64,000 nucleotides of DNA from positions 303,030 through 367,029 of the forward strand of contig NW_014575551.1 in NCBI RefSeq assembly GCF_000708205.1, written 5' to 3'. This DNA is from Mixia osmundae IAM 14324. Lineage: Eukaryota; Basidiomycota; Mixiomycetes; Mixiales; Mixiaceae. Within the stretch, counting starts at the first letter, position 1. Each line of letters starts with the position of its first letter. The position numbers were made by a program, and so were the translations under genes. The notes beneath the pieces were generated by a model. The model was not told the DNA's origin, did no database searches, and saw only the letters and a list, made by a program, of their open reading frames with translations. This document shows positions 9,542-21,750 of the stretch, one piece after another.

Positions 9542-12500
9542 CTAATGCGTAGCGCCGTGTACAAATCCACTTGCGACAGTCCGCGGAGAATTGTGCTGCG
9601 GATTGGAGTCGACAGGCGACATGATCGCTCTGTCACCTTCTACAGATGTTCGGCCGAATGAAAAGGACGCAAATTCGGACCGCCACGCCAGCGGCTCGAC
9701 CGGCACAGAGACAGGCTGTCCGGGCTGTCCCTCATCCTCACTGAGTCTAGTTCTATCCGAATGCGTCGATCGCCGCGATCGTCGTGGTGCGGTGATGAGC
9801 GAGCGTGAGGCTCCAGGACCTCGTGGTGGCTCGCCGAGCAACACATGCAGCTCGCCGGCCGGCGATTCCCGCAGTGACGCTCGTCGTGGCGGCGCGGTAG
9901 GTGGCGAGCCGCGAGCCATGGATGAGTCGCTGGCATGACTGAGAAGCGCAGAGATGCTAGCCTGCTCCAAGAATTCGAAGCGTCGACTGCTCCGTGCGAT
10001 CCGTCTCGAGCGCGCTCGAGATTTGAGTGTGAGGTCAGCGCAGATCTGTGTGAAGCGCTGAAATGTCGCGCTTCGTTCTTCTGCTTTGCCTCTTGCGTCC
10101 CTCAGCGGTCCGATGCAATTGGCAATGTATGCGAATTCCTTCGGTGGATCGATGAGATGCGGCAGGCTTGGGATACTTTCGGCCGCTAAGCCTGACAAGC
10201 GCGCCTGTAGATCTCGTGGCGTCCGATATAGCTGGCATTCCTTTGAGGTCCATTCCGGTTGGTAGTCCGGAGCAAGACCGGCTATGTTCGTGATATAATC
10301 CGAGTATGTCCAGGCGCTCGAGTCCAGGAATGGATTCATAACCGACATCCACGGTTCCTTTTGACCGAACTGAGACATGTTAGCAAGACCTTGCAGCGTC
10401 TTCGCCAGCAGCGTCAGCGTTCGTTGAGCCTTTAGGCCAGGCGTGGTGTAGACCAGACCGAAAAGCCTCGGATTCAGAATCGCTGGGACAAAGAAGCGCA
10501 GGAAAACGAATGCGCTTATGCAGGTGAAGCGCATGCTTCGCTTTGATTTGTCGTAGCGGATGTTGACGACGCCTTGGATGTAGTGGAAGATGCCACGCAA
10601 GTCCCTGTGGGCTTGTCAGGATGAGAAAGGAGCTTCTTCATGGAGACGTACGATGGACAAGTCTGGCGAGAATCGTAGATCGACGTCCATAGCTTGACTG
10701 CCCAGCTGTGCAAACTCTTGACACCTTCCTGTACAGCTTTATCTTTTCGCAGCCGTGCAGGATCAATCTCGATGTCAATATCGTCCCGACAGATCCGCCG
10801 CACCAGCGGACCAAGACTGGTCTCGAGTAGATCTTGTCCAATGAGGCGCATGTACATCTCTAGCATCTTGGTGAAGAGGGTATTGCCACGGAATAGGATA
10901 CTTGATGTCTCCTCTCGACCGTCGATTTCGCGATCGGCCATTTGCATCAGCCGAGTTAGACAGAGATCGTTGGCGAGTGAGATACGCAAAAGACTGGCAG
11001 CCATAGCATCGAGTTGATCGCTTGCGTTCGCAATGTCGTATAGTAGACTGGTGTTTTGCGGAGCCAACAGAAACTGTTGTACTGCATATCAGCGTCACGA
11101 TATGAAGGACCGCTCAAGACTGACTGCTCTCAACTCGTCATATTCTTCCGCAGGTAGCACGACAAGTTCAGTCAGTCTCGTGCTGACGCTCAGCTCGCCA
11201 GATTGGAACATGCGCTTGCCATCATCGGTGACGATGGGGTACCACCGCTCCTCCTTTGATGTCCGTAGATCAAAAGCAGGTATTGTCACAGAGCCCATGA
11301 TGTGTGCCTTGCCAGTCTTCGCTGTCTGTACTATGTTGACCGTCAGGGGCTGTTGAAGTAAGCCGAGGTCACTGCCTGAACTTCAGCTCCGACGATCGAG
11401 GTGAGCAATTGACATACTCGATGCGATAGACCTCGCGCCAGAAAGGCGCTTCTGTACCCTTCTTGACCGTCGTCCGCGCTAGGATGTCACCATCAAGCAC
11501 GAGTTCGCAATGTACCGACAGTGTAGCGGCGAATGCCTCGAGTTCGGCTTGGTGACTCTCGCGGAAGTCTTGACTTTGTCTCGGTGGCGCTATATCGTTG
11601 AATCTGCCTGACGTAGCCGATTGCGGACCGCCTTGCGACAGTTCGCGGTCCGACGAATGATCACTGAGTTGAGAAGAAGGCCTCGCTTCAGCTCGTTTCA
11701 AGGCGCCGACTGGAGCGAAAGGGCGAGCTTTTGGCCCTTGCAGCGCATCGCCCAGGTCTTTCGCTTCGACAACGCAAATGTCGAGGCGTCGCCATAAACG
11801 TACTCGGTCGATTTCGCTGTCCTGCGCATCTGTGGTTGCTGCAGGTGATTCTGAAGGGGCATCTTGTAAGCTGTCCAAGCGTGGCAAGAAGGGGTAAATC
11901 TCTGGGCGCGCGTGACAACGCAGCATGGCAAGTGTAATCTGCAGAGCGACCGGCGATGCAAAACTGACATAGACGGTAATTGCGGGTGCCGTGGAGCTCG
12001 GCGATCTGCCGATCTCAGACAGACTATTCGGATGAGATCCGGAGGAGCGGAATGTGCCTGGCGCAGCGCGACCTTGTACAGATGAGGCGATGGCAGAGAA
12101 GCCATGCGCATTGTCGACCGACTCTTTGCGGATGCTGAGAGCGTAAGGTCGCTGCAACGCTGTCGGATCGAGCGTGCGCACATTGCTGTGAGTTAAGCTG
12201 GCCAGATCAATGTAGTGCAGCATGACGCGGTCCTGGTTATCAAGTCAGCGAAAGCGGTGCGCGCAAAGGCGACAGCTTACTTCGCCGAACAGCAGTAGCT
12301 TCGAGTCACGTATTGCAAGCTGCGAGGGTGCCCAGCTACCGTTGTCGAACATGAAGCGAGACGGCCGCGGCGCATCTGCTGAGAATTGAGAGACGAGTCA
12401 GATCACCACTTGAAACATCTCAGATGGCCATGACTGACATTGATGGAGAGTATCACCTGTCGGCGAACCCGCAATTCCTCCATTGCTCATGCGAATCTCG

Positions 12501-14847
12501 GACTCTGACAAATGAGCAGATTCGCGCTTCTTGCGACGGACAGCAGGCACATCTCGCAACAGAGGCGTCTTGAAGGACAGCAGGCCCCCGCGTTCTTTGC
12601 CTGAGCCAGCGACTGATGGCTGCCATATTTCGACAGTCAGACTATACGCTGACGAGTCTTCGAAGAGCTTCTCTGTCAGGAAAGAATCGGCATAGCCATG
12701 TCGACCGTTGGCAGAGACAGGCGAGAGAATGTCTGGTGACATGATCTGAGACCCCGATGCTGAACTAGGTAGGCTACGCTGCTTCTGACTTGAGCCTTTC
12801 CGCCCGCCAGCATCGACAGCAAGATGAGCTTCGCGCAGCAGGGAGCTGAGTGCGTCTTGCTTGACTTTTGCGCGTATCGTCTTTGCCTGACTTGCCTTGC
12901 CGGTCACGGTGGAGTCTGTCGCAATAGAGGGTCTACTGTTCGATGCAGTCGCCTCAATGTGATCGGACTTCAGCATCGAGTTCAAGCTCATGCGCCGGTC
13001 GTTTGCTGGCCGCCCTTCGTTGCCGTTTGAGTCCTCGAGTGCAGTAAAGCTCGAAGTAGACTGATTTGCCGACTTGAAGGACAGACTACGCTGACGACTG
13101 GGAGGCGACTCAATGCGCGGTGACATAGGCTGCCTCCTGAGCTCTCTCGTGCGCTCCTCAGACAAGTCAGAGGATGACGAGTGGTGGGGCAACGGTCGCA
13201 CTGGTGCAGTCTGAGAAGTCGACATAGGTGCCGATTCATGTCGCGGGCTTGTATCCCGCCCCGCGGTGCTCAGGCTACGAGAGTGACTGTAGAAGGACCG
13301 CAAAGGGGCATTGATGGGTGAGCCTTCATCTAGGAACGATGATTGCGATGAGGTCGACGGCAAGGCGTTGAGACTGCTCCGTGAACCGTTGTGAGTCATC
13401 TTGGGTGATCTAGGCCCCGCTCTTGAGGATGGCGCTCTGACAAAGGTGGGGACAAGATGCCCTGTCGCAGCCTCGGGGGGTAGATTGACCATGAAGAGAC
13501 TGGACAGGCCAAAGCGCGACCTGTTTGAGCCACCAGGACTCTGTGGTCGCTGATCGGCAGAGGGTGCCATCTCTTCGGCTGCACCGTGCTCGGCTGGTAG
13601 ATCACGAGCTGGGCCGAGTCGTGAGCTCCGGGACGTTGCAGGCACGAGTGTCTCAAAGGAAATCGCTTTACGACAAATCGACCGATGCTCGCCGGCTCGC
13701 TTGGCATGCACGTAGAGCCCGAGCGCGTTACCGGTAGACGAATGGAAAGAGACGCAATTGGGTCGGATAACAGGTTCCGACGTCGTTGGCAACTGTAGCT
13801 GACCATCTAATCTCGGGCTATGCGCTTCCTTTACGTCTGCCGAGTCGTCAGTACTCTGGTCGAGTTGCAGAGAGGCTTCAAGCAGACAAGGGCCGGATGT
13901 GGCAATGTCGATGGCAGAATCGAGCGAACGAGCGAAGTCAAGCTCACGGGCGTGCCATTTCTGCTCGAGCTGCTGTAGGCTGTCCTTTTTCCCTGGCGAT
14001 TTGGCACTGGCGAAGCCAGATAAGGACCGCTTAAAATTGCTGAGGCGGGCGGAGACTCGTTTGTGCGGCTGTGAGGGTGGCGACGATCTGTTGAGTTCGG
14101 CTCGATGGACTGGTACAGGTTCGTCTTGACTTGGCGCAGAGATAGCCGTATGCTGGAGCGCAAGTGAACTGGCAGGACGGGTTCCAAAATGATGAGAAAG
14201 GCAGGATCCCGCCGAAGACAAGGCCTGGATCGAATCACACGCTGTGATGGGTCGTCGTCGGATCGAGCTGTCAGATGAAGCAGTCGATGATCCCGTGAAA
14301 GATGCAGGACTTGGCGCAGCACGTCCTATCTGATCGTCTCTGGAGCGTTCTGTTCGGGGCGACCACGGACCAGCTTGCTTGGGCCAATTATCAGCAGACT
14401 GATCCCTCGGTGGTATAGGTATGCCTTCAGGGTTGAGCAGGCACGATCGCGAGCGCTGTCGGTTGACTGAAGAGGACGAAGCGGAAGGACGCGAGGGTGT
14501 TGCCGCACGTGAACTGACAGGCGTAGGTCGTTTCTGCAACCTTGCGGGCGGACGGACCTGTTTCTCTGGACTCTTCGGCGGTCTAGCGGACGGAAGCAGT
14601 CCTTTGCCTGTATGATGAGTCTCGGATGGGGCCGATCGTATGCGCGAGTCGCCTGGCGGTTCTGCGTTTGCCCTGAAGGTAGGCAGAAATCTGCCCGAAC
14701 CTGAGCGCGTGTGACGATGCATGGCAGCGATGGGCAAGGTTGTAGCATTCGTGTCCGTGTCTGTAGGCTCATTACATCAGCTCGAGCTTCGGGCTGGATG
14801 GAGCGGATGAACTGACCGAGAGTGGTCAGGTCGTTGGTACGAGTCAT
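9542..14847 (-). CDS. Large PH-C2-RasGAP protein (Ras/Rsr1 GTPase-activating protein)
   Basis: Seven exons (14817-14847, 12457-14760, 12281-12378, 11414-12232, 11125-11349, 10652-11073, 9542-10604) give about 1653 residues. The order is: a roughly 770-residue Ser/Pro-rich N-terminus; a PH-like segment spread over the third and fourth exons (DNGSWAPSQLAIRDSKLLLFGED...MLHYIDL); a C2 segment (CELVLDGDILARTTVKKGTEAPFWRE...GSVTIPAFDL); and a RasGAP domain. The arginine finger is Arg1221 in LFRGNT, and FLRFFVPAILNP is the second signature. The tail is Ser/Arg-rich. PH-C2-RasGAP order resembles fungal Bud2 and animal Rasal/SynGAP proteins, so the substrate could be Rsr1/Bud1 or Ras. The 64-nt intron at 11350-11413, inside C2, is the least certain junction. 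An in-frame ATG at 14889 would add 14 residues. Confidence 0.87.
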
Positions 14848-15739
14848 GGCGATGGTTTCGCGCGATGATGATGTTCGTTGGTGATACATGTAAAGTGCAA
14901 ACAGATACGAGCCCAGTCGTTGGCAAGTAGGTCGTCAAGTCGATGGGTCCGCCGTCAGTGCACACCAAGGCGCGGCAATGCAAAGCGTATTTGGCGAGTC
15001 ATTTGCAGGTCCGCCGGAGTTGGGCAAGGTCGAACGAGAGCCAGAAGTAGATTGAAGAACGAGAAACGAAGAGGTCCAAATCAAGTCAGCCTTTGCCAAT
15101 GCAACACGCGAGGAAGAGAGTGAGAGCAAAGAGTTCCGTTCTCTCCTGAAACGCTATCGTCTGCGCTCCTGTAATCGGGCGCCAATGATGCCATTGCTGC
15201 GAGAGGAGAGACGTACGCTAGTCCTGGCTGCTCTGTCGGCGCTAGCCAAGTGGCTCTTGCCGCAGTGTCCTGTGCCTGGCGCCTGTGCGTGGTGCCCCCA
15301 CACAATTTCAAAGATGGTTGAACCAGGCCGTCGCGTGATCGAGCGAAGTGCGTGACTCGGTTCGACGCACAAGCAGGCTGAGTCAGATCACAGTCACGCT
15401 GCTGATCGCACAAGACCCGTCGTCTGTCAGGCACAGGCTCGACGTTGCCGAGTCTCGTGACGCGCTAGACTGCCGTTGCGGCGACCCGATTGTCACTCAG
15501 CGATAGTCGCCTATCTTGCCGACCTCGCAAGGTCGGAGTCACCTTGTTTGCCGCCTGATCGACAAGAAGAGCCTGCACTGCCTTCCCTGATCTCGCGCTC
15601 GTCGCTGTAGCCTATCGAGACAGATCACTATGATCTTGATGACGAAGCATTGACCCAAGCTTAGCCGCTCAGCACACACACATACACACGATCACCGTCT
15701 CGGCATCCCGCGTCTGATTAGCTCAGCACATCTGTCGAA
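14848..15739. other. Divergent intergenic region between RasGAP and ATG1
   Basis: At 892 bp this is the longest head-to-head spacer in the window and presumably holds both promoters and 5' leaders. Apart from a short CA-rich run at 15672-15689, I see no coding frame with family resemblance, no tRNA and no repeat. Confidence 0.5.
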
Positions 15740-18700
15740 ATGGCCACGCCGAGTCATGACGGAGCGCAGACGGGCGCCATGGGCGAGCCAGAGTCAAACC
15801 AATCAGCACGCTCGGCTCGCCCGAGCACGACGGGCAAGGACAGAGACCATCGGTCCTCGAGCGACCATCGCGCACGAGATCACGATAGGGATCGCATCGG
15901 TCCATTCACGATAGCAGAAGAGATCGGCCGAGGTAGCTTTGCGACGGTCTACCGTGGCTATCACACCGTACATTTCGCTCCGTTCACTGCGACCGCCATA
16001 AGCTGATAGGACTGTCATGCACAGATGACGAAACATCCGGTAGCCATCAAGGCAGTCAATCGAGGCAAATTGACCCCAAAGCTCCTCGAAAACCTCGAAA
16101 GCGAGATCAGATTGCTCAAAGGGATAGCTCACCCAAATGTCGTCGAATTGGTCGATTGCCTCGTCCGTCTCGTCTTCTGACGTCAAGATCGTGCTGATGT
16201 CAATACCACAGAAAACGAGCTCGCATATTTACTTGGTGATGGCCTTCTGCTCTGCTGGCGATCTGTCGCAGTACATTCGCCATCGCGGTCAGGTTGCGGC
16301 ACTCTCCACGGCCACGCTCGCTACGCCCTCGACGAGTCAGTCAGCGCTCGACAGGTATCCTCATCCACCAGAAGGCGGCCTGAATGAAGTCATCGTCCGT
16401 GAATTTCTTGGCCAACTAGGTACGGAGATTGTACTCTCCGATATGTAATAGACTGACAATGGACTGCAACAGCAACGGCTCTCGAATTCCTTCGATCAAG
16501 TAACATCATCCACCGTGATATCAAGCCACAGAACCTGCTCTTGCAGCCTGCGACGGAGACCGACTTGGCAGGAGGCCATCCGCTAGGTATACCTATTCTC
16601 AAAGTCGCCGATTTTGGGTTCGCGCGATTCTTGCCCCAAGCAAGCATGGCAGAGACCTTGTGCGGTTCTCCGTGGGTGCTTCAGGCTCTTGCGATGCAAA
16701 TGCTAACAGACTGGCAGACTCTACATGGCGCCCGAGATACTTCGCTATGAAAAGTATGATGCCAAGGCAGATCTTTGGTCAGTCGGCGCAGTCCTCTATG
16801 AGATGGCAGTTGGCAAGGCGCCCTTCCGAGCGCAAAACCATGTCGAGTTATTGCGCAAGATAGAGCGAGGCGAGGACAGGATCAAATTCCCGGACGAGCG
16901 CTCCTCAAAGCCGACAGATGAAGAGCCTAAAGGGCCCCGTCCGAAAGTCTCTGATGATATCAAGTCGCTCATCCGTCTCCTGCTCAAGCGAAATCCAACG
17001 GAGCGAATGCCTTTTACAGACTTTTTCCGCATGGCAGCCGAGGTTGCCTCGCGCAGTGCCGCCCGCTCGACAACGCCTATCGCTGCACCCACTGCCGTCA
17101 GCATACCGTTGACCGTCGCTGAATCGGAGCTCGTTCAAGAGCCGACACCATTCAAGTCTGCCGAGGCCCCACATCAAGAGCTCTTGCACCGCCCAGAGCT
17201 CGAACAAGTCAGCTTGCCATCGCCTACAAGCCCGCATGCGCCTCGACGTCCATCGTCTAGCTTCGCGCCCAAGTATGTCGTCGGCGATCTGCCTGCACGC
17301 TCGACTGCTGCGAATCAAGATGAACAGACAAGCGAGCGACTGCGTACTGCTCAATCTAGCTCTCCTCGAAGTGGCGGTCATACACCGCCTGAACTCATCG
17401 CAGGTTCAAGTCTGGATGATCATTCGCCGGCTCAGCCGTATACACCGCGGAGCAATCTGGCTATGTTAGCACCTGGCAAGACGCAAGACGCGGCGCATTC
17501 GCCCGCAAATGACGACTCGCTCATCGGGCATGAATACGTCGTCGTCGAGAAACGCACCGTTGAGATCAATGCACTTGCAGATGGTATGCTGCTTTCCTCT
17601 TTGTGCATATGCGGGCTGATTTTGTCACCTACAGAGCTTATGGCATCTCCTCAACGGCCTACTCTGATTGGCCGTCGCTCATCGAGAAGCTTCATGACCA
17701 GGCCAGCTGGACCTCTCAGCCCGACCGTCAACGCGCCTTCAAGTCTCAGTCATGGCTTCGTCGCAGGCGTGCCGGGCTCGACGCCGTACCCGCCGCCCCA
17801 AGAGCGCCAGAGCCCATCCCCAAGCGCGCTGCAGCTCACGTCATCGTCGCCTCGTAACAGACCAACTATCTCTGCCTCTCCTCGCAGTCTTGGCTATGCC
17901 AGCTCGCCGCTGGCGCTCGTCGGCAACCCATCTGGCGCTATTGCCAAGGTGCTCAACATGGCCAGCGCGAGGTTCTTCGGCACTTCGGATGGCACAATGG
18001 TCAGACGAACATCTCGCCTCACGCGAACGCCGCGTGGAAGTCAGACTCTTGATCCAGAGGAAGAGAAGATGCTCGTACAACTGGAGGAGTGTGCTCAGCG
18101 TGCAGCAGCCATTTTCGACTTTGCGGACTACAAGCTCGCGCAGTTCTTGCCCCCGACGCCGCTGTCTGTCTCAACCGGCTTTGGCGGTCAAGGCTCTTCG
18201 CCTTCTTACTTTGCACAACCAAACCCTTTCGCAACCACTCTGATGCGCCGCACCTCTTCTTCTTCAACGGAGCAGCCTGTCATCGCTCCTTCGTCTGCTC
18301 TGTCGGCCACACGTGTCGAGGAGCTTGCCGCTGAAGCCTTCATCCTCTATCTCAAAGCGATTGCCTTTCTGCAGCGCGGGCTAGACCAGGCAAGCATGTT
18401 CTGGGCCCAGCGTACATCGCAGCAGCCACTCAGCACCGAGCTCAACGAAGCCGTCCAATGGTTTCGTTCACGATTCAATGAATGTCTCGACAAGGCAGAG
18501 TTCGCCAAGGGACGACTTTCCCAAGAGACCCTGCCAGATTCTGCAGTCGCGCCAGAAATTTTGATTTACGATCGTGCTCTGGAGATGTCGCGGGCAGCTG
18601 CCGTCAAAGAGCTCAAACGCGAAAACCTTGCAGAGTGCGAGGCGACGTACGAAGCCGCTCTTTGGCTCTTGTTAGCTGTGCTCGACGATCCCAGTCAAGA

Positions 18701-18850
18701 AGAGAGGTGCGAGGCTGATAAGCTCATATTCAGCAAGTGTAAGTACTGCCCTAAACAGCCGCGATCTCGAACTGACGTATAGATGGGTTCGCAGTCATTC
18801 GTTCTATAGAAGAGAGGCTGCGCAGTCTTCGCAAGTCACTCTTAATGTAG
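15740..18850 (+). CDS. ATG1: Serine/threonine kinase Atg1 (autophagy initiation)
   Basis: The kinase that starts autophagosome formation and the Cvt pathway with Atg13 and Atg17. Seven exons (15740-15967, 16025-16162, 16212-16419, 16473-16671, 16718-17583, 17635-18738, 18783-18850) give 936 residues. Kinase motifs are intact: the glycine loop GRGSFATVY, Lys85 in VAIKAV, Asp207 in [13 protein letters not shown] at 238-240 and [26 protein letters not shown], a wording specific to Atg1/[17 protein letters not shown] is also Atg1-like. A Ser/Pro-rich middle is followed by a C-terminal helical region (from about residue 660) matching the Atg13-binding tMIT part of the family. The fifth intron (17584-17634) is 51 nt and stop-free in frame, so retention would insert 17 residues into the disordered middle. 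Confidence 0.95.
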
Positions 18851-18983
18851 GGCTTAGACGCTATCGTCCATGTCGATTGTCTCATCACTGATAAAGTCTC
18901 GCGTTGTTGTACTTGTACTTTGCCTGCCACAAGCTGTAATGGACTACATTGCCTACAAGACGTCAAAATGCGTTACAGCGTGC

Positions 18984-20926
18984 TCAAGCGGCGAGCGTGA
19001 TTGCGATGCGTTCCTTGACTTCTTTGAGCGTCATTGGCTCGATCTCGTTTGTTGGCGAGACCATAACAAGCCAAGACTGTCCGTCGATCTTGCGCTGCTC
19101 GACGAATGTTGGACAGAGCGCACACAACGCTTGCAAGGCGTCGTTGGCTTCAAAGGTCGAGACAGAGATCTTTGAGCTCTGCGAGACGACCTTGGCGACT
19201 TCGCAAAAGGGTATAGCGCGTCTCCTGCGCGTTGGCGGCGTCGGATTGGAGCTGGAAGGTGAAGCCGGTGCGTGACCACCAGCATTGAACAACCTGTGAG
19301 ATCAGACGAGCAAAGTCAGTGCTTCCCGTAATGACAATATGCTCTGCGTACATGTAGATCTGGTCGGCTACATCTGCTAGTCGGCTGAGCATGCTGCGCC
19401 GGCGTAGGGCAGCGGATTGCATAGCACTGGACGACGGTGCTGCTTGCAAAGATTTGCGCATGGTCGGCGAAGCCAGGCTGACAGCTTGGCCATTCGACCT
19501 CACATTCTGAGCGGCCTCTTTTGCTTTGATCTGGGCTACGATGAGCCAGATGCTCCTGCAGAATCAAGGCGAAAGCGCTCACCCTTTCGAACAAGCTCAT
19601 CTTGCGCGTCTCTACATTTCCGCCCTTTGTAGGCGAGCTTGGTGGCGAGACCGGTAGGGGATCACCCGTCATGAGATTGATACCGCCTTTCAGTCTACCG
19701 ATTGGTGTATCGTCAGTGTCGTCTCGCGTGAGCCGTGTGTTTGCGCTGACGGGCACTGCGGCAGGTAGGTCGGGCAGACGAGCTCGAGGGATCTCTGGAG
19801 GCACGAGACGCGAGCGCTTTCTCGAATCTGGCGGCGTTGGCAAGGCGATGTCGGTGATCTTCCGCTTGCGAGGCGTGCTCGGGTTGCTGAGATCTGAGTC
19901 CAGGAGAGTGACGTCTTGCGCCTCTTCATGCCTAGCGTGAGGTATGTAAGGCTTCGCCCAATGTCGCAGCCGTCGCGAGATGAGATCTTTGCGAGCTGCT
20001 GCTCCCTGAGACCAGAGCGCGATGACACTCATTCCATCGCGAGGTCTGCCCGATGCTGACTCTGCACGAGCTTGCTGGACGTCTTGTTCATCGTCTGAGC
20101 TCGAAAGCGGTGCCGCATCTTGTAACAGTTCAAATTCGGCTACTTGCACATTTCGCTTGACATTGAGTTCAATACCGAGTCCCCAAGTTGCGACTCTGCG
20201 ACCCGTCTGACGGTCTAGTTTGCGCATGACGGTGACCAAGAAGCCCATGCCGCCTGTCGATGTTGAGCGGGATTGCAAGGATTCGCTGATCTGACGTTGC
20301 CGCTGTCTACGCTCAAAGGGGGTCGAATTAAACAGGTCTGGTGAGGATGGCATCGAGCCTGGCGATGTGCGTTGCTGCGTAGGAGATGCAAGAATGTTGG
20401 GAGAGGATAGTAAGCGTGCGCTGGGACTGGACAACGTGGGAGCGGGCGTTCGTCGCCCTTGCGTCAATGGCGAGCTGAGCAGATCTACTTCGTCATCCGA
20501 CTGATCAGAACAGGACGAGTCGAACGCAATCTGGCTCGTGACATCCACGCCACGCTGTGCGAGCTGCCATAGCCACACAAGCTGGCTGAGCTCACTCTCG
20601 CTAAACCGCCGACCAGTCCCATTCTCGACGAGCGGTCGCAAGTCATTGAACGCGATGAGATTGGGCAGGCGGATGATCGAGCTTCCGCTTGGCGTCCTCG
20701 TACGCGCCAAAGGTGAAGACTGCAAGCTTGAGGTGGGGTTGCTGAAGTCTATGAGCGGCGGCGGCGTGGGAGACGCCATGGCCGTCGCAGCAGCTCTTGC
20801 GCCGTCTTTGGCAAGATGCACCATCATTGCTCGCTCCAAGCTTGCGTGAGTCGACAGCAGGTTAGCATATGCTGTCGGTAGCTCGCCCGGGCTTGCTTTG
20901 CGCTTCCGGCTGCCTTTGCCTGCCAT
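18984..20926 (-). CDS. CDT1: DNA replication licensing factor Cdt1
   Basis: Cdt1 loads the Mcm2-7 helicase at origins. Three exons (19583-20926, 19352-19530, 18984-19293) give 610 residues. The N-terminal winged-helix region has PTAYANLLSTHASLERAMMVHLAKDG, LPNLIAFNDLRPLVENGTGRRF and SELSQLVWLWQL; the middle has SLFERIKAKEAAQ, LSRLADVADQIYMLFNAGG; the C-terminal Mcm-binding winged helix has EVAKVVSQSSKISVSTFEANDALQALCALCP. The intron at 19294-19351 was chosen because AT|gtacgc...cacag|G recreates YMLFNAG. I start at 20926 (MAGKGSRKRK) rather than at 21073, which would leave only 5 bp to the start codon of the divergent ribosomal gene. A PIP degron or cyclin site is not obvious. Recognition rests on general family pattern. 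Confidence 0.85.
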
Positions 20927-21078
20927 TGCAGACCAGCTCTCTGCGTCTCTGCCCAGCGCCCAGCGCGTCCTCGTCGCCTTGGCCGTAGATCGCAGAGCCG
21001 ACCGGCGCGAGAAGCTTACAAAGAATTTCTTCCAGCCACGACGAAGCGATTTGCCTGGCATTTCTTTACGCATTCAGC

Positions 21079-21750
21079 ATGGTGAGTCGCTCCTTCTCAT
21101 CAGTCTGGCACCGCCCCGCGAGGCAGATGCATGGGCTACAAGACGAGCGACCAGCTTTGCGATGGATTCTGTGCCTTTGTGCAGTCTCGAATTGCGAGAT
21201 CGCTCGTCGTTGGGCATGCCTCGCCATGCTCTCAGATGGTGACAGAGATCAGCGGCTCATGTTTGCGCTTCTTCCCGACAGGCTAAAGCAGCAGGTGCCC
21301 AGAATGCGGGCAAGGCAGCCAAGAAGAAGAAGTGGTCAAAGTGAGCAGCGGCCTCTGACTTTCATGAGATGGAAGCCGATTCTCTGCTTTCCTACAGGGG
21401 CAAGGTCAAGGACAAGGCAAACAACGCTGTCGTCCTCGACAAACCCACCTATGACAAAATTCTCAAAGAAGTTCCTACCTTCAAGATGATCTCCCAAGTC
21501 GGTCTTTTTCGCGCCTCTTGAGCGATTGCCGAAGCTGATCGTGGTATGGTCAGTCTGTCTTGATCGACCGAATGAAGATCAACGGGTCCCTAGCACGACT
21601 AGCCATTCAACACTTGGCCAAGGAGGGTGCCATCAAACCCATCGTTCACCACCATGGTCAACTGATTTACAGTCAGCTCGGGCCTTTCAGCAAGTATACA
21701 CGTGCTGACGTCACTTGTTGGTAGCCCGTGCGACTGCAGCAGCTGAGTAA
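21079..21750 (+). CDS. RPS25: 40S ribosomal protein eS25
   Basis: Component of the small ribosomal subunit near the E site, known for IRES-dependent initiation. Five exons (21079-21081, 21282-21340, 21398-21497, 21554-21671, 21725-21750) give 101 residues. The basic N-terminus ([18 protein letters not shown]) precedes the conserved [60 protein letters not shown] and the IYTRATAAE end. The first exon contains only the ATG and is followed by a 200-nt intron, by far the longest of this gene; such early long introns are common in fungal ribosomal protein genes and may carry regulatory or RNA elements. The other introns are 53-57 nt. Divergent from CDT1, 152 bp apart. Confidence 0.96.

Noticed and set aside
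12398-14322. Arg/Ser-rich frames on both strands over the RasGAP N-terminus
   Set aside because: Low-complexity Ser/Pro/Arg coding sequence gives long open frames in other phases; only the frame continuous with the PH, C2 and GAP exons is kept.
15672-15689. CA-rich run as a possible microsatellite or Z-DNA element
   Set aside because: Too short and imperfect to support a functional claim.
14848-15739. Frames of 60 to 117 codons upstream of ATG1
   Set aside because: Arg/Ala-rich random-looking translations without family features in a promoter region.
20927-21073. N-terminal extension of CDT1 to the ATG at 21073
   Set aside because: It would place the two divergent start codons 5 bp apart, and the conserved region begins after the inner ATG at 20926.
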